The notes under the pieces were generated by a model. It made no database searches. It had not been told where the DNA came from and worked only from the letters and a program-made list of their open reading frames with translations. The position numbers and the translations under genes were made by a program. A stretch of DNA of 64,000 nucleotides from Mya arenaria (taxonomy: Eukaryota > Mollusca > Bivalvia > Myida > Myidae). This document shows positions 48,405 to 60,900 of the stretch, in pieces (the stretch's first letter is position 1; every line of letters begins with the position of its first letter). The stretch is from positions 36,140,932-36,204,931 of the forward strand of contig NC_069132.1 in the NCBI RefSeq assembly GCF_026914265.1, in the 5' to 3' direction.

Positions 48405-48515
48405 TTCTAAATGAACAGTGCGTATAAAATTTAAAGAACACATCAATTATGGTACTTTGTTGTATACAGAATGCCACACCACCTTGTATTGTAATTTTAT
48501 ACATTGTTACAAGCT
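48405..48515 (+). repeat. Dispersed repeat, copy 1
   Basis: ATGAACAGTG, AAAGAACAC, TTGTTGTATACAGAATG and CACCTTGTATTGTA appear in the same order on the opposite strand at 60780-60900. The family is unknown; it may be part of an unrecognised MITE. Confidence 0.6.
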
Positions 48516-49055
48516 GAAAAGTTAACGTCGGGAAATATAGAAGTTTGTACAACAGCAGTTTATACGAAATACCCAGGACACGAGGACATTGTTACTAGAC
48601 CGAATATTCTCCCACCTCAGATAAGTAGATCCAATAATTTAACAATGCTAGAAATTCTCATCTTGCCTACGGGCGAAGATAAAATTCCCGTATGCAACTC
48701 CTTTTTAATGGTCATCACATTGTAATTACCTCCCTTGTTGAAGACTGTCGTCTGTAGCATCATGGAAACTTTGTCTTGTGGCAATATTTAGAATGCTAAT
48801 TAATAATTTCTCGCTTCAAATGTCACCATAAAACAGTTTTCAAGCCCCTTTCAAGAAATAATGCTTCACTCTCCTCAGAACTATTTAAGGACCGATTTGA
48901 CTATTAACATAATCTGAATCAATGCGTGCACATTCATGACAACCAAGAATTATTGCATATCCATACGCATATATTTTCACTACGCACAAAAGAGTTCCAG
49001 TAAAAAATACATTTGTTTTTTACTTAATTTGTTTAACTGAGGTGGGAGAAAAAGC

Positions 49056-49199
49056 ATCTTCCATGGCCGAGAGTGTAAGATAGGTTCATCCCAACCCTCT
49101 CGCAGGGTGTTTTGCGGAAACTCGGTAAACCTCGTTTCCGCAAAACACCCTACGCTCGGGTCAAGATTGACCTATCTTACACTCTCGGCCATAGAAGAT
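49056..49199. mobile_element. Complete fold-back element
   Basis: Two arms of about 66 bp face each other: ATCTTCCATGGCCGAGAGTG to GTTTTGCGGAAAC, and GTTTCCGCAAAACACC to GGCCATAGAAGAT. A short loop separates them. A 14-base outer motif (CTGAGGTGGGAGA at 49037, reverse complement at 48610) may belong to the same family. The half copy at 19228 proves dispersal. It is non-coding. Confidence 0.75.
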
Positions 49200-49314
49200 A
49201 TCATCTACTTTTCTAACATGCTACATGTGAATTGAGTCTTTGAAAGCTGAGATCGATTACACAGCATTTTATCTCAGGAGCCACAGTCAGTAGTAAAGTA
49301 CCTAAGATTAACTG

Positions 49315-49500
49315 TCAATCACTGCATGGGCAGATTCTCTGGCAGCCAATCTTATTGTTGTTTCTATCATGGTCAAAACCTTTAGTACTTTCTTCACTCC
49401 AAATCCTCCAGTACAAGATTACTGCCATGATTTTGCCTATCTGATTTATTGCCTTGTTGATGTCTTTAAAAGCAGAAAATATTTTGACACTGCTGAGCAC
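49315..49500 (-). other. Short frame of unknown nature
   Basis: This 61-aa frame reads ...FKDINKAINQIGKIM.... The 3'-block frame at 26347-26084 also reads GKDINKANQ in a similar setting (TTGCCTTATTTATGTCTTT against TTGCCTTGTTGATGTCTTT). They may be remnants of one ancestral repeat. A host gene is not supported. Confidence 0.25.
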
Positions 49501-49754
49501 AATCTCGCTTTCTGCTTTCAGGGTGCCTAGAAGTCCTTTTCTGGGTTTGCCTAGTGAAATAAAATGTAATAGAATCCCTCGTTAGTCATAAAAAGTCGAT
49601 CCACAAAATGATATCCTAAAACTCAACACGTTCGAAATGAATGACAGTAATTTACCATGACATAAACTGCTTTACCATATGGTCGTACTTAATCAACCTG
49701 ATTTCAGGTTGAACACCCAATGCTTTCTGTGATTTTACCTTTTTGTACAACCAA

Positions 49755-49945
49755 CAATGGAGGGTTAGAGTGGTCTAGTAGTTTAGGTGTTCGCCTCTCA
49801 CCCAAGACGTAGTGGATTATATCTCAACCACGGGTACTTTCTAACGGCCTCTTAAACTGGACCAAGGAAACTAACTCGAGTGTGTTTCTATAAGCTACTA
49901 GCTTTCGTCACGATCGAGCTAAAAGAAATTAGTTAAAAAATTAAA
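49755..49945 (+). mobile_element. tRNA-derived SINE
   Basis: TGGTCTAGTAGTTTAGGTGT resembles an A-box region, followed by TCGCCTCTCACCCAAGACGT. The B-box position is decayed (GGATTATATCTCAACC). The body after it (ACTCGAGTGTGTTTCTATAA, CTTTCGTCACGATCGAGCTA) is of the kind seen in molluscan SINEs, as far as I recall. With the weak B box and no cloverleaf 3' half, it is a SINE and not a tRNA gene. Confidence 0.65.
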
Positions 49946-51663
49946 CTAACAATGGAGAGTATTTGTTATAATGAAATATTCAAAAAGGCGGGACAATTCA
50001 CCATCGCATTACACTCATTTACTGACTTAACTAAGGTTTAACGCGTCTGCGAATGAACATAGTGATTACATAGAGGCGGAGCTACTTAGTAACAAAAGTG
50101 CGAACACCAACAAGAAAGAGTTCATTTATGCGTTCTACAAAAACATGGTTAGAGTTTTCTCAGACTGCGGCCTCGCTGCACTCGCCCCAATTTCGGTAGA
50201 TCACCAAAATGAACTCTAACATATACGTGAAGACTGGATGTTTGGTAGTTTGCTAACATGTAAAAGTTGAGAGAGAAAAAGAGAAAATGAACCAAAACCA
50301 ATATTGCAAACGAGCGGTTTTAGTCGCGAAAGATTGCAAAACAGTGTGTTCAAGTTGAAATAAAGAACACAAGTATATATCTCCAAAAGTACAAATCTCA
50401 AGGCAAGATTTAAGCAAACCACAAATATCCAGACAACTTAAGTAACATTTATAATAAAAACTACAAACACAAGCTCAGTAGCCAAGCGTTTAAACATAAA
50501 CCCCGTTAATTGGCACAGGGTAAACGCCAAAGACATAGAACACAAAAAAACATCACAAACTAGAAACATAAAACAACAGCACATAATTCCACAAAAACAC
50601 AGGGCATATATACTTTATAAAAAAACTAGGTGCGTTTATCAAAGATTGTTAGGTACCGCATTGGAACGGTCAGTAAAATGTAAGTAATGTACTGGGGGTT
50701 TAAACCCGTCTGCGTGCACAACCTTACTCTTATCAAAACTCAAATCTCCAGAAAACATTAAAGCATAATACAAGCCTCCGGACAACACTAAAGCGCATGA
50801 AAGTCCAGGCAACCTTATAGCAAAAGAATCAAGACAACATTAAAGGCACATTAGGTATTTATGGACCCTGAGCCATCAAATCTTATAACATTCCGATGTT
50901 TATTTTATATGTATAAATACTTTATATGTACGTAGCTATAAGAAATAACTTAACATACACATGATACTATTATTGGTAATAATGATATTGGAAAACATGA
51001 TAAAAAAGGGGAAAAACATTATAATAAATTAGTGTCTGCAACCTCTAAAGTAATTAGACAAATTAGGTTGTTTTTGTGTCTCTGTGTAACAATGAACCAA
51101 AGACACAAATTAAACGTTTTTGTTTTCAGATGGATCTTAGTCGAGGAACAAAGACTCAAGTCATATACGCATGAATGCATGGTGAAAACCACCGTTGTTA
51201 AAAGCCAATTAGCTTCGAGTTATGTATTAAAATTTAAAAAACAACTCCGATTTCAGGCAATTTGGTTGAAAGTCAGAGCTAAGCCGGTTTTTATCATATA
51301 TTTAGGATAACGCAACACTAGAACAATTCAGACCGATTCAGGGACATACGGAACATGTCCAGTTTGTTGGATTCCAACACACAAATAAGCGCGCTATATT
51401 AACCAAAATGTTAAATAGTGAAGCCTGGTATTGTATGTATCATTTAAAAGGATATCGCTTTCTGATAACAAGTAAATTAATTAAATAAATGACCAAATCA
51501 ACATTATACGTGAATATATTGTAGTTTGTATTTTTGCTAGTTATTTGAATTAAAAATGCCGCGAAATTACATTACTTATTATTTTCGTATTTCAAAGACC
51601 AACAAGCTTGTTGGTTATATCACTTTCTGTCAAAACATGTTTTTCTTCTTCTGTACCTAAAGG
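49946..51663. other. Gene-poor stretch
   Basis: AT-rich DNA with only short frames, the best being 51032-51310 (92 aa, no recognisable domain). I see no repeats or RNA genes in it. Confidence 0.4.
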
Positions 51664-51830
51664 CCTTTCAAATAATAACAGACATATATTTTTGTATCAC
51701 TATCACTGTTTGTACATAAAACCCTTTCAAATAATAACAGACATATATTTTTGTATCACTATCACTGTTTGTACATAAAACCCTTTCAAATGATAACATA
51801 CATATATTTTTATTCACTATCACTGTTAAC
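51664..51830. repeat. 59-bp tandem repeat, three copies
   Basis: CCTTTCAAATAATAACAGAC recurs at 59-bp spacing (51665, 51724 and 51783). The first two copies are nearly identical and the third has decayed. Confidence 0.9.
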
Positions 51831-53777
51831 TATCATAACAGTTTGGCCTCCTCCCTGTTTATTAATTCAAACCAGAACACTTATACAATCAAGTCGTATG
51901 TGGTGAGCAACGGGCAACGTGACTTTTGTGGTTTGGGACCACGATGAATAGATGAGCTTCACTTTCTTTTGAAATTTACCACTTAAAGTTATTTAAACGC
52001 ATAAAAACTTTACAACTGCTTAACGTGCAAAATGCTAATGATTACGATGTAAAGAAAAAACATACATCATTGTTAATTCGTCTTAAATAACATTCCATTT
52101 TTCACACATGCCTGTACAGATAATTATGTCAATACTTTCTCATTAGTTTTTCAACTTCAGTACATTAAATTTCTCACTCTTGACATAAATTATATTACAT
52201 GTTCATGTTTAATATGTGTTAACATTTTATACTTAAGGTTAAGAATGACAAGAAATTATGTTAAGTCAATGAATGTTATGTCCCTAACACGGTTGACATG
52301 ATCCTCGTATCCGGGAGTGCCCTCAGTAAAATATCGCCAGGTAACTTTGTGTGCGTTGTTCAATGGAGGTCACAGCAACTGATCTTTTTGTAAAAAGGTC
52401 AATGCATGAGTTAAAGTATTATCTTTTACGTTTTATTTTTATTTTTTTTAACGTAACCTTGGAATAAAATTCAGAAATGATTACTTACTTATCCAATACG
52501 GAAAATCAAATCTAAGAAGTCAGCGTTTAAAATCAGTTTGTGTCTTTGTATGATGGGGATTCGAATTTTTGCTGAACATAAACATTAATACGTTATTACA
52601 GATTAGATCATGTGTATTCTTGTTCTTCTGTTTACTCTTCGTGTGCTGCATGTGCCGCATAATGGCGGCAAGTCGAGCGCATTGTTTGCCCATCTGACAA
52701 CCCCACACTTATCCCGGCCGTCTTGAGGTAATGGGTGAAAAGGGAGAACAGATTATACCGACACATAAATGACATTATCTCGTACATCATGGTTGTTCAG
52801 ACTGGGTTTAAAAACGGCATTCTTGCTATGTTGTTGGAACAGGAATGAATTTGTCACCATTGGATATATGGGTAGAGGGTGCACGCTGGATAAGCTTTCA
52901 ATTTATATTTTATTTTATATTATATCTCTATGATTTTGCGTTTTCTGCTGTGGTTGATGGTTTTTTTGTGAAAAATGTAATGCCGCTCTATACATGTATT
53001 ACAAACGTACGTACGGTTGCAAAGTCCAGGCATCTGTTCAAATGGTAATAGGATTTATTTTACGGACATGAAATTTATTTTTACGTTTAGTGTTTATGGA
53101 AGGTACAATTCAACTAAATTTTCAATTCCATTTTGAACATTTACAATCAATCAAAGACAGCTACGAGCCTTACAGTGTAGAGCTATAGTTAAACTTTACA
53201 ATCGGGACTATCGTACTTTAACTACACATTAACTGATAACCATAACCCTCCTTTAATTATATTTGTTTGTACAAAAGAAAATGATTTTGAATTTATATAT
53301 ATAAAAAAGACCCTGTGAAATTATTTTGTTGGCTAGAAACGTCTGTTCTGTTTATATACCGCAAAGTTCACAGTGTTAATGTCTAATAAAGATCATTCAA
53401 AATTATTTAAAACAAACATCAGACCCACCCTTTATAAAGACACGCTAATTGCCAATTTTCCTGCGAAATGTCATACAATAAACACTGTATCAAAACTAAT
53501 GTGATTGTTATTGACACAATACACTTCCACATAGAATTAATCACTTTTGGTTTAAATGTTAAGTATATAATTATTATTTTAAAATGTACACACGTTTCTC
53601 TTTATTCGGATGCAAAAAGTCGTTAATGTGGAGTTTTATTGTGTCTAACTCTAAACAAAACCCCGAAACCAATGATCCAAAATTCAAATTATGGATATCA
53701 CAGAAGTAAACGCGTTCACACAAAATGTTAAAACGCATGAACTAAGTAAAATATTAAAAAGACTTGAAACTCGTAAT
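51831..53777. other. Gene-poor stretch
   Basis: No gene, RNA or clear repeat is recognised. The small frames at 52520-52708 (-) and 52845-53048 (+) carry no motif. The latter is hydrophobic but too short and unsupported. Confidence 0.35.
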
Positions 53778-55283
53778 AAACAAGAGATGTTTGTCAAACA
53801 TTATGCCCCCCCCCCCACCCCCTGAGCGCCATGTTGTCAGGATTATATGGACAATTGAATGAAATATGCATGGACCGAAATGACAGCTGATTTGTCGCTG
53901 ACATTGGATGCCGTTGAGGCAGTTTTAAGATTATGACCAATCAAAGTTTGAGGATAGAGTGTGTTATGACCATGACCTTTGACTCTATGACCTCAAAATC
54001 CATAGAAGTCATCAGCTGGTCACCAAACATCTAAATGTTAAGTTTGAGGGCCATGGGTGCAGGCATTGACAAGTTATCACACAGACAAGCTTTTTTCGTT
54101 CAAGGTCACTGTTACCTTGACCTTTGACCCGATGACCCCTAAAATCATAAGGGGTCATCTACAGGTCAGACACAACTCCAAGTCAAGTTCTATGGCCATG
54201 GGTGCAGGCATTGTACAATTATCACTTGAAACATTTTCGCATTAAAGGTCACTGTGAACCTGACCTTTGACCCAATGACTCCTAAAATCAATAAGGGTCA
54301 TCTCCTGGTCAGGCCCAACTTACATGTCAAGTTTGATGATCATAGATTCAGGCATTGTTGAGATATCACTGGGAGAAGATTTGTTAACTTTTTTGCGTTA
54401 AAGGTTACTGTGACCTTGACCTTGGCCTGATGACCCCCAAAGTCAAGAGGGGTCATCTACTGGTCAGGCCCAACCATCATGTCAAGTTTGATGACCATAT
54501 GTCCAGGAATTGTCGAGTTTGCTTTCAAGGTCACTGTGACCTTGACCTTTGACCTCTAAAATCAATAGGGGTCATCTACTGGTCAGGCCCAACCTCCAAG
54601 TCAAGTTTGAGGGCCATGAGTGCAGGCATTGTCGAGTTTGCTTTCAAGGTCACTGTGACCTTGACCTTTGACCCCTTAAATCAATAGGGGTCATCTACTG
54701 GTCAGGCCCAACCTCCAAGTCAAGTTTGAGGGCCATGGGTGCAGGCATTGTCGAGTTATCACATGGACAACCTTTTACCATTCAAGGTCACTGTGACCTT
54801 GACCTTTGACCTGATGACCCCCCAAAAACAATAGGGGTCATCTACTGGTCAGGCCCAACCTCCAAGTCAATTATGAGGGCCATGGGCGCAGGCATTGTTG
54901 AGTTATCACTCGGACAACCTTTTACCATTCAAGGTCACTGTGACCTTGACCTTTGGGCCGATGACCCCCCAAAACAATAGGGGTCATCTACTGGTCAGGC
55001 CCAACTTCCATATCATTTCTTTAATACTCGGACAAGCTTTAAAATTATATTACCATTAAAGGTCACTGTGACCTTGACCTTTGACCCAATGAGCCCTAAA
55101 ATCAATAGGGGTCATCTACTGGTCAGGCCCAACCTTCATGTCAAGTTTGATGACCATACGTCCAGGAATTGTTGCGTTATCACTCGGACAAGCTTTGGTC
55201 TACCGACGGACCGACCGACCGACATACCGACATACCGACATGCCTGTGCAAAGCAATATACCCCTCTTCTTCATAAAAAAAGT
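53778..55283 (+). mobile_element. Second pearl/Helitron-like element, variable-length core repeats
   Basis: The element starts AAACAAGAGATGTTTGTC, then a poly-C tract. Eight core repeats of about 118-150 bp follow, each with a GGTCACTGTGACCTTGACCT-like stretch and GGGGTCATCTACTGGTCAGG. A CCGA microsatellite (55201-55240) and the end GCAATATACCCCTCTTCTTC close it. The plan is the same as at 4307-8685 (start ACAAGAG, tandem core, tetranucleotide tract), but it is a different subfamily. Five cores hold a perfect 15-bp palindrome AGGTCACTGTGACCT. It has no coding capacity. Confidence 0.7.
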
Positions 55284-55789
55284 TCGAGGATGTCACAGGT
55301 GAGTTTTCAGCTTTAACTGAATTTTAATTTTCACTGATTGTGAAACAAAGTGCTCATTCGTTTTGAAAATGTGTTCTGTTAAGCCTTTATCAAGCGCCAT
55401 CCTCCGTTTTTACAACATACGAGAGATCATTTCGCTTTTCAGTCACAACAGCTTTACGCCACCGGTTATAAACAGCCTTGTTTTCTAACTGAGTCTACTA
55501 CATCCAGATTTGGCAATTTTTCAGCACTTCTGTTATGATGATTTTGTCTTTCTCCTTATTTTCTGCCAATTAAGATCGAAGGCCATAACAATTTAATCAG
55601 TTATTCGTCTTTTTTACGAGATGCAAAAAAAGGTAATATAATTTTTGTTTTCTATTATAAGTATTTTTTGCCCTTCTATTAGCCAAAATTCATGTCTTTG
55701 CATATGTTACAATTGCTATGAACATATATACCTCTTATGGCAAAGTACTGATGGTTTAATCAATTACCTACCATTTAAGGTGCTATTTT
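55284..55789. other. Short unassigned spacer
   Basis: Between the pearl-like element and the LINE. I see nothing recognisable. Confidence 0.35.
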
Positions 55790-58700
55790 AACAAGTAACG
55801 AAATGGTAAGATGGAAATATATTTAATTGCTGTTGAAAGCACGAATATTTTGAAGATTTTGATGATTTTCTATCAAAGCACTTCAGATTAGACGAAGAAA
55901 CATTAAGTTCTCTTAATACATCACGAGTTTTAACTGACCTGAATCTGCCATTGTCACGCAATTCACAATGTCGTAAAATTAACAACCATGGATATAAGTT
56001 GTTAAATATATGTAAGTCCAACATTTTTTTATTAAATGGACGTCTTGGTAACGATGTCCACTCTGGAAATTACACATTTCATAATAGTTATGTTATCGAC
56101 TATAGTATTGCATCATCTCATTTACTCTGTTCTGTGAATGATTTTGAAGTAATTGAAGTCAATCCACTTTTTTCGGATGGTCATAGCTTACTGTCAACAA
56201 TTGTCATTATCGATATTTCCAATACACAAACAAATGTAAACATTACCTCTACCTTCGAAATACAACCCGTCATTCTAAATGGCAGCAGGAAAAACACGAG
56301 GAATTCGTGTTCAATCTGAACAGTACCGACAAAGAATCTATTGATAACCGGTTGCGTAATCCCCCACGGTCAAATACGCGAATATTCATCAATACAATTA
56401 CAGATGATATTGCTAATCTGTTCAAAGAATCGGCTTTTAAAACATTCTGTCAAAAAATAAGTAATAACACCTATCCAATAAAATATACATATATGCCGTG
56501 GTTTGGCCTACAGTGCAAAAAGGCGCGGTCGCTATACAATAAAGCACGGAAAGCTTATAATATGAATAAATCGACTTCGAACAAAGAAAAATTACATACT
56601 GCGAGTAAGCATTATAAAGTTACAATGAATACGCATGTCGCAAAACACAAGCATACAGCAGAATACAAACTTTGAGAACTCCATTCAAAACATCCTAAAG
56701 ATTACTGGAACCACTTGGACAAGGTTACCAACGTATCTAAACAAAAGTCACCCCCTATAGACGAATTTTATCATTATTTCAAAAAAATCAATGACGTCGT
56801 TGACGCGAATGATTATATATCGGATAATAACCATCCGAGCTTCTCTAGCGCCGAAACCGATCTGTTGAATAGGCCAATAGAACATGACGAAATTAACAAA
56901 ATGATGCTGAAAAGTAAGAATGGTAAAACATCGTCGCAGTTTGATAATATTATCAATGAATCAACCAATATGGTCCCAACCTTCTGTACACTTTTCAATA
57001 TATTTCTTGACACTGGTATTCTCTCGGATGTATGGCTAATCGGGACAATAAAGCCAATTTTTAAAAACAAGGGTTCTCCTACCGACCCCAAAAATTATAG
57101 GCCGATTACCATTCTTAGTTGTTTAGGCAAATTATTCACGTCTATTCTTAATGAACGCATCAACACATTCCTCTAAAATAATAACTTATTATACGAGAAC
57201 CAAGCCGGATTTCGCGCAAATTATTCAACCTGCGATCATATTCTTACATTGCATTTCCTTTTAAGTAAACTAAGGGCCCAGAAAAAGAAACTGTTTTGCT
57301 CATTTATTATTTTTTCTGCCGCATTTGACTCTGTCTGGCGAGCTGGCTTGTGGCATAAGCTAATGCAAACTGGCTTACAAGGTAAAATTCTCACAGTCAT
57401 AAAAAACATGTATAATGATATAAAATCATGCGTTTCCATCAATGGACATCTGTCTCCTATGTTCCCAAGCTTTTGTGGAGTTCGTCAGGGAGAAAACCTT
57501 TCTCCGATTTTATTTTTTATTTACCTCAACGATTTAGACGAATTCCTTAAAAGAACATGTTCTAGTGTTTCTATAGAAGTAGATGCTAATGAGACAATTA
57601 TGTACCTTCAGGTTCTTATTATCTTGTATGCTGATAACACTGTACTCTTTGCAGACAATGAACGTGATTTTCAAAAAAGTCTTAACTGTTTCCAAGATTA
57701 CTGTTTGCAATGGAAACTAAATATTAACCTCTCAAAGACTAAAATAATTGTCTTTGGTGCCAGAAATCTGAAGAAATTTAACTTTAGCATTGCTAACCAA
57801 GCGCTAGAGATAGTCAAGGAATACAAATACCTAGATGTATATTTCTCGTCCACCGGTAGCTATTATACTGCCGTAAATATTTAATAAGCCAGGCTAACAA
57901 AGCAATGTATGCTCTATTTCTTAGAATTAATAACCTAGATTTGCCTTTGGACATACAACTGAAGCTTTTTGATTCTACCATTGTCCCGATTCTAACGTAC
58001 AGATATGAAGTCTGGGGTTTTGAAAACCTTGATCTGTTGGAGCAACTTCACTGTATTTTTTTGTGACGGATTACATATACTAGAAAAAGTACTCCACATT
58101 ACATGCTCTACTCGGAACTGGGTAGATACCCCCTTAACACCATAGTTAAAACCAGAATGATTAGTTACTGGAGTAAACGCGTTTCATCCCATGACTCGAA
58201 AATAAGTTTCTTGATATATAAAGGCATTTTACATAGTAATAATTCAGTCTGGGCCAGTTACATCAAGTCAATACTTAATTCAACGGGTTATTCATACGTT
58301 TGGAATAACCAAACAAGAGTACCTGTAAAACATGTCGGTAAACTTGTGAAATCTAACCTTGTAGACCAATTTCAGCAAACCTGTTTTGAACAATTTAATC
58401 TTTCGTATAAAGGTAAAATGTATTCTCTGTTTAAGTCTGATATTAAATTTGAGGAGTACCTTAATATTTTACCCAAATCTCTACGTTTTACATTCTTGCA
58501 TTTCCGCACTAGTAATCATAAATTCCCTATCGAAGTCGGTAGATGGAGACAGAATGCTGTACCACATGTCAATAGAAAGTGTACGTTTTGTAATCTAAAC
58601 GATATCGGTGACGAACTGCACTATTTACTTACATGTCCATTTTTTTATCCTACCAGAAAAAAATACATAAGTAGTCGTTTTTACTCAAGACCTAATGTCT

Positions 58701-59090
58701 TACACTTTAGTGAAGTTTTAAATTGTAAGAACCCGGATACCTTAAGGAAAACAACATTTTTGTTAAAATCTTAGTTAATCACTTTAAACGAATCTGATCA
58801 TGTATTTTATAGTTTTTCATTTGATATCTCATAACTATATCGATTATATTGTATCCTAATTCAAATAAATGAATTTGTTTTGTCATAAAAAAATAATACT
58901 ATTTAAATTAACCACATTCCCCTTACTAATTATATTTGTTTTGCATAATGATAAACTCTAAACCTGTTGTGAAGCCGCCATTAACCCACATATTTATACC
59001 TGTGTTAAAATATATATATATTGCGTTTTCACATGCTTTTACTTAAATGTAAACTGTGATATAATAAAAGAATATTGAGTTGAGTTGAGT
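55790..59090 (+). mobile_element. LINE-D: 5'-truncated non-LTR retrotransposon, probably CR1-like
   Basis: Starts inside the endonuclease domain. A 3' UTR and a tail of TTGAG repeats end it at about 59090 (ATTGAGTTGAGTTGAGT). The domain order resembles LINE-A, but sequence identity is low, so it is another family. It has no ORF1. Truncation at the 5' end is typical of target-primed reverse transcription. The ORF2 remnant is broken into at least five pieces, so the copy is dead but younger than LINE-B and LINE-C. Confidence 0.8.
55830..58774 (+). pseudogene. LINE-D ORF2 remnant: endonuclease end, reverse transcriptase, cysteine motif
   Basis: Pieces in order: endonuclease C-terminus (about 55900-56250, FLLNGRLGND, FSDGHSLLST), where H is kept but the usual SDHS is altered; linker (56307-56675, YMPWFGLQCKKARSLYNKAR); RT start (56715-57176, IKPIFKNKGSPTDPKNYRPI); RT core (57249-57884, SAAFDSVWRAGL, GVRQGENLSPILF, YADNTVLFAD). 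The second catalytic D of the YADD box is N here. The C-terminal region with CTFCNLNDIGDELHYLLTC (near 58580-58640) is at 58103-58774. Stops and frameshifts between pieces (for example near 57177 and 57885) make it non-functional. Confidence 0.8.
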
Positions 59091-59119
59091 CATATGTAGA
59101 TATAACAGCGCATTAAAAT

Positions 59120-59147
59120 CAATTTATCATCATCATCATCATCATCC
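59120..59147. repeat. ATC microsatellite
   Basis: Seven to eight ATC trinucleotides just behind the LINE-D tail. Confidence 0.9.
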
Positions 59148-59749
59148 AAGTGTAACTGATTACTTAAGAGTTCAGAAAAACAAAACAAAAGCATTTAATA
59201 TTCATATGCATACATTGCATCATGTTACAAAATGGCTATATATCAACGAAAATCATAACTAGTTATATTATTCAAAGGGTTGTTTTTAACAATAAGTATG
59301 TACAAATGAAAATAAATGACAACAATATTAATTGCACAAAGTCAATAAAGATCTTCTCGAGTCAATGCCAATCAACAATTCCATATGCAACAAACAATTA
59401 AGTTATCTGGTGTATATTCTTTCTTCTTGGCAACCTTTCATGATAAAATCCAATTCTTCCGCTGTGAACCAATAAAAATGCCGTTTTCTGTTTTCAAGGC
59501 ATGTTTCCTGAAGTGGCGGAATCAAAAACATCATGTTATTTCTTTTGAATGGCATTCATGTGTGAGATAAAAGCCGTGTATGAACCGTAAATACGATTTG
59601 ATGGATCATCCCCCAAAACACGAATTATATTAAAGGCTGGAATCACAAGCTGTAAGATGTATGGTCTAGTACAAATATAGAAACTACAAATATAATTGAG
59701 ATGTTGTAATAAAGTTATGTAATCAATTACCATAAAAATTATGGAAAAG

Positions 59750-60240
59750 ATATCCGATTTTCTATGCAATAGTGATATAAATTTCAAAAGCAAAATAAAT
59801 ATGTCGAAACATAAGTCATTCATTATAAATTGGACAAAAAAACATGCAACTTTTAAAGTGACACTCTTATTTAAAGTCAATACATACGTGTGTACATGTA
59901 TAACAAACATAATTTTGAGTGATAAACCTTTAACTACTCACTAAATAATGCATATATGGAAAATATTAATCACAGATAACAAGACTGTAACCGTGTATTT
60001 AATAGCAGAAAGCGCAAAAATATTAAATGATTGGTGAGTGCTAAAAGATTTACTGTGGTCTACTTTAGTCTTAAAAGGTAGAAATACCGTGCTTTATGCT
60101 CATTACTTCCAAATTAAACTCAGTATCCTTCATAAGAACCATTGTTTTCGACATTTATTCATCCTTGCTGAAATAATAAAACAATGTTATTAATTGTGTT
60201 AAATCTTATCTGGGAGTAAGAGTGCATCTTTAAGGAAATC
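59750..60240 (-). mobile_element. LINE-B linker-region piece belonging to unit 5
   Basis: From about 59860 it aligns with 40205-40600 of unit 4 and 20930-21190 of unit 2 (TTAAATGATTGGTGAGTGCT, CTTCATAAGAACCATTGTT, GAGAGTAAGAGC-like). Unit 5 therefore had LINE-B, and about 11.7 kb of foreign DNA now separates this piece from the rest of the unit. After 60240 the similarity stops. Confidence 0.65.
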
Positions 60241-60779
60241 GATAAAACGTTGGGAAATTACCTACAATTTTGCGACCTGCAGTTTGTTTTCACTTGTCTA
60301 AAATATAGTAAAATTTCGAAATTTACTAATTTTGAAGAACACACGTACAGTTTTTCTTTTTATCATATGACCAAAATCTCGACTTAATTTTAGGATTCGT
60401 ATATTTAACATAATAATCCATTGTATGGTTGTCGGTAACTTTGTATGCAGAGCCTTAGGCTTTCGGAAAATACATAGATTTGTTTTTCTCTCCCGATCGC
60501 CAGAAATTGTCAGAGAAAGTCGAAGAAATATCGGAAAACGAGAAAAGACAGATACTACTAATGAACAAATGCAACTCAAAATATATATAATACAAACCAA
60601 CCTGTAGGTTACAGCAATATATACGAAGATAACAGGGGATGAATATTACACAATGTCTCGATCCGAAATAAGATGGCGGACGACTCCAATTTAAACACCG
60701 GATATGATTTTGGATAATCTCTCGCTCTCTACGCGATATTTCAAACGCTTTATAGAGACCTAGAATGAAAGTTCCAATG
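60241..60779. other. Unassigned spacer
   Basis: Only overlapping short frames on both strands, without motifs. I see no gene. Confidence 0.35.
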
Positions 60780-60900
60780 GTATAAAGGTCCGTGACATTA
60801 TGTATTAAACTATAATACAAGGTGTGGTGACATTTTGTATACAACATTACCGTACAATTAGTGAAGTGTTCTTTTAATTTCAAACTCACTGTTCATGTCA
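60780..60900 (-). repeat. Dispersed repeat, copy 2
   Basis: Reverse-complement counterpart of 48405-48515 (ACAAGGTGTGGTGACATTTT, TGAAGTGTTCTTTTAA, CACTGTTCAT). Confidence 0.6.

Noticed and set aside
49766-49840. tRNA gene
   Set aside because: A-box-like part is good but the B box and acceptor pairing have decayed, and a SINE body follows.
51032-51310. 92-aa frame as a small host gene
   Set aside because: No domain, no conserved context, no promoter or splice evidence; expected by chance in this length of AT-rich DNA.
53802-53822. Poly-C run as a functional motif
   Set aside because: Slippage-prone tract at the start of the pearl-like element; length probably unreliable in assembly.
60298-60889. 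Overlapping frames on both strands near 60.5 kb
   Set aside because: No motifs; one overlaps the dispersed repeat at 60780-60900.
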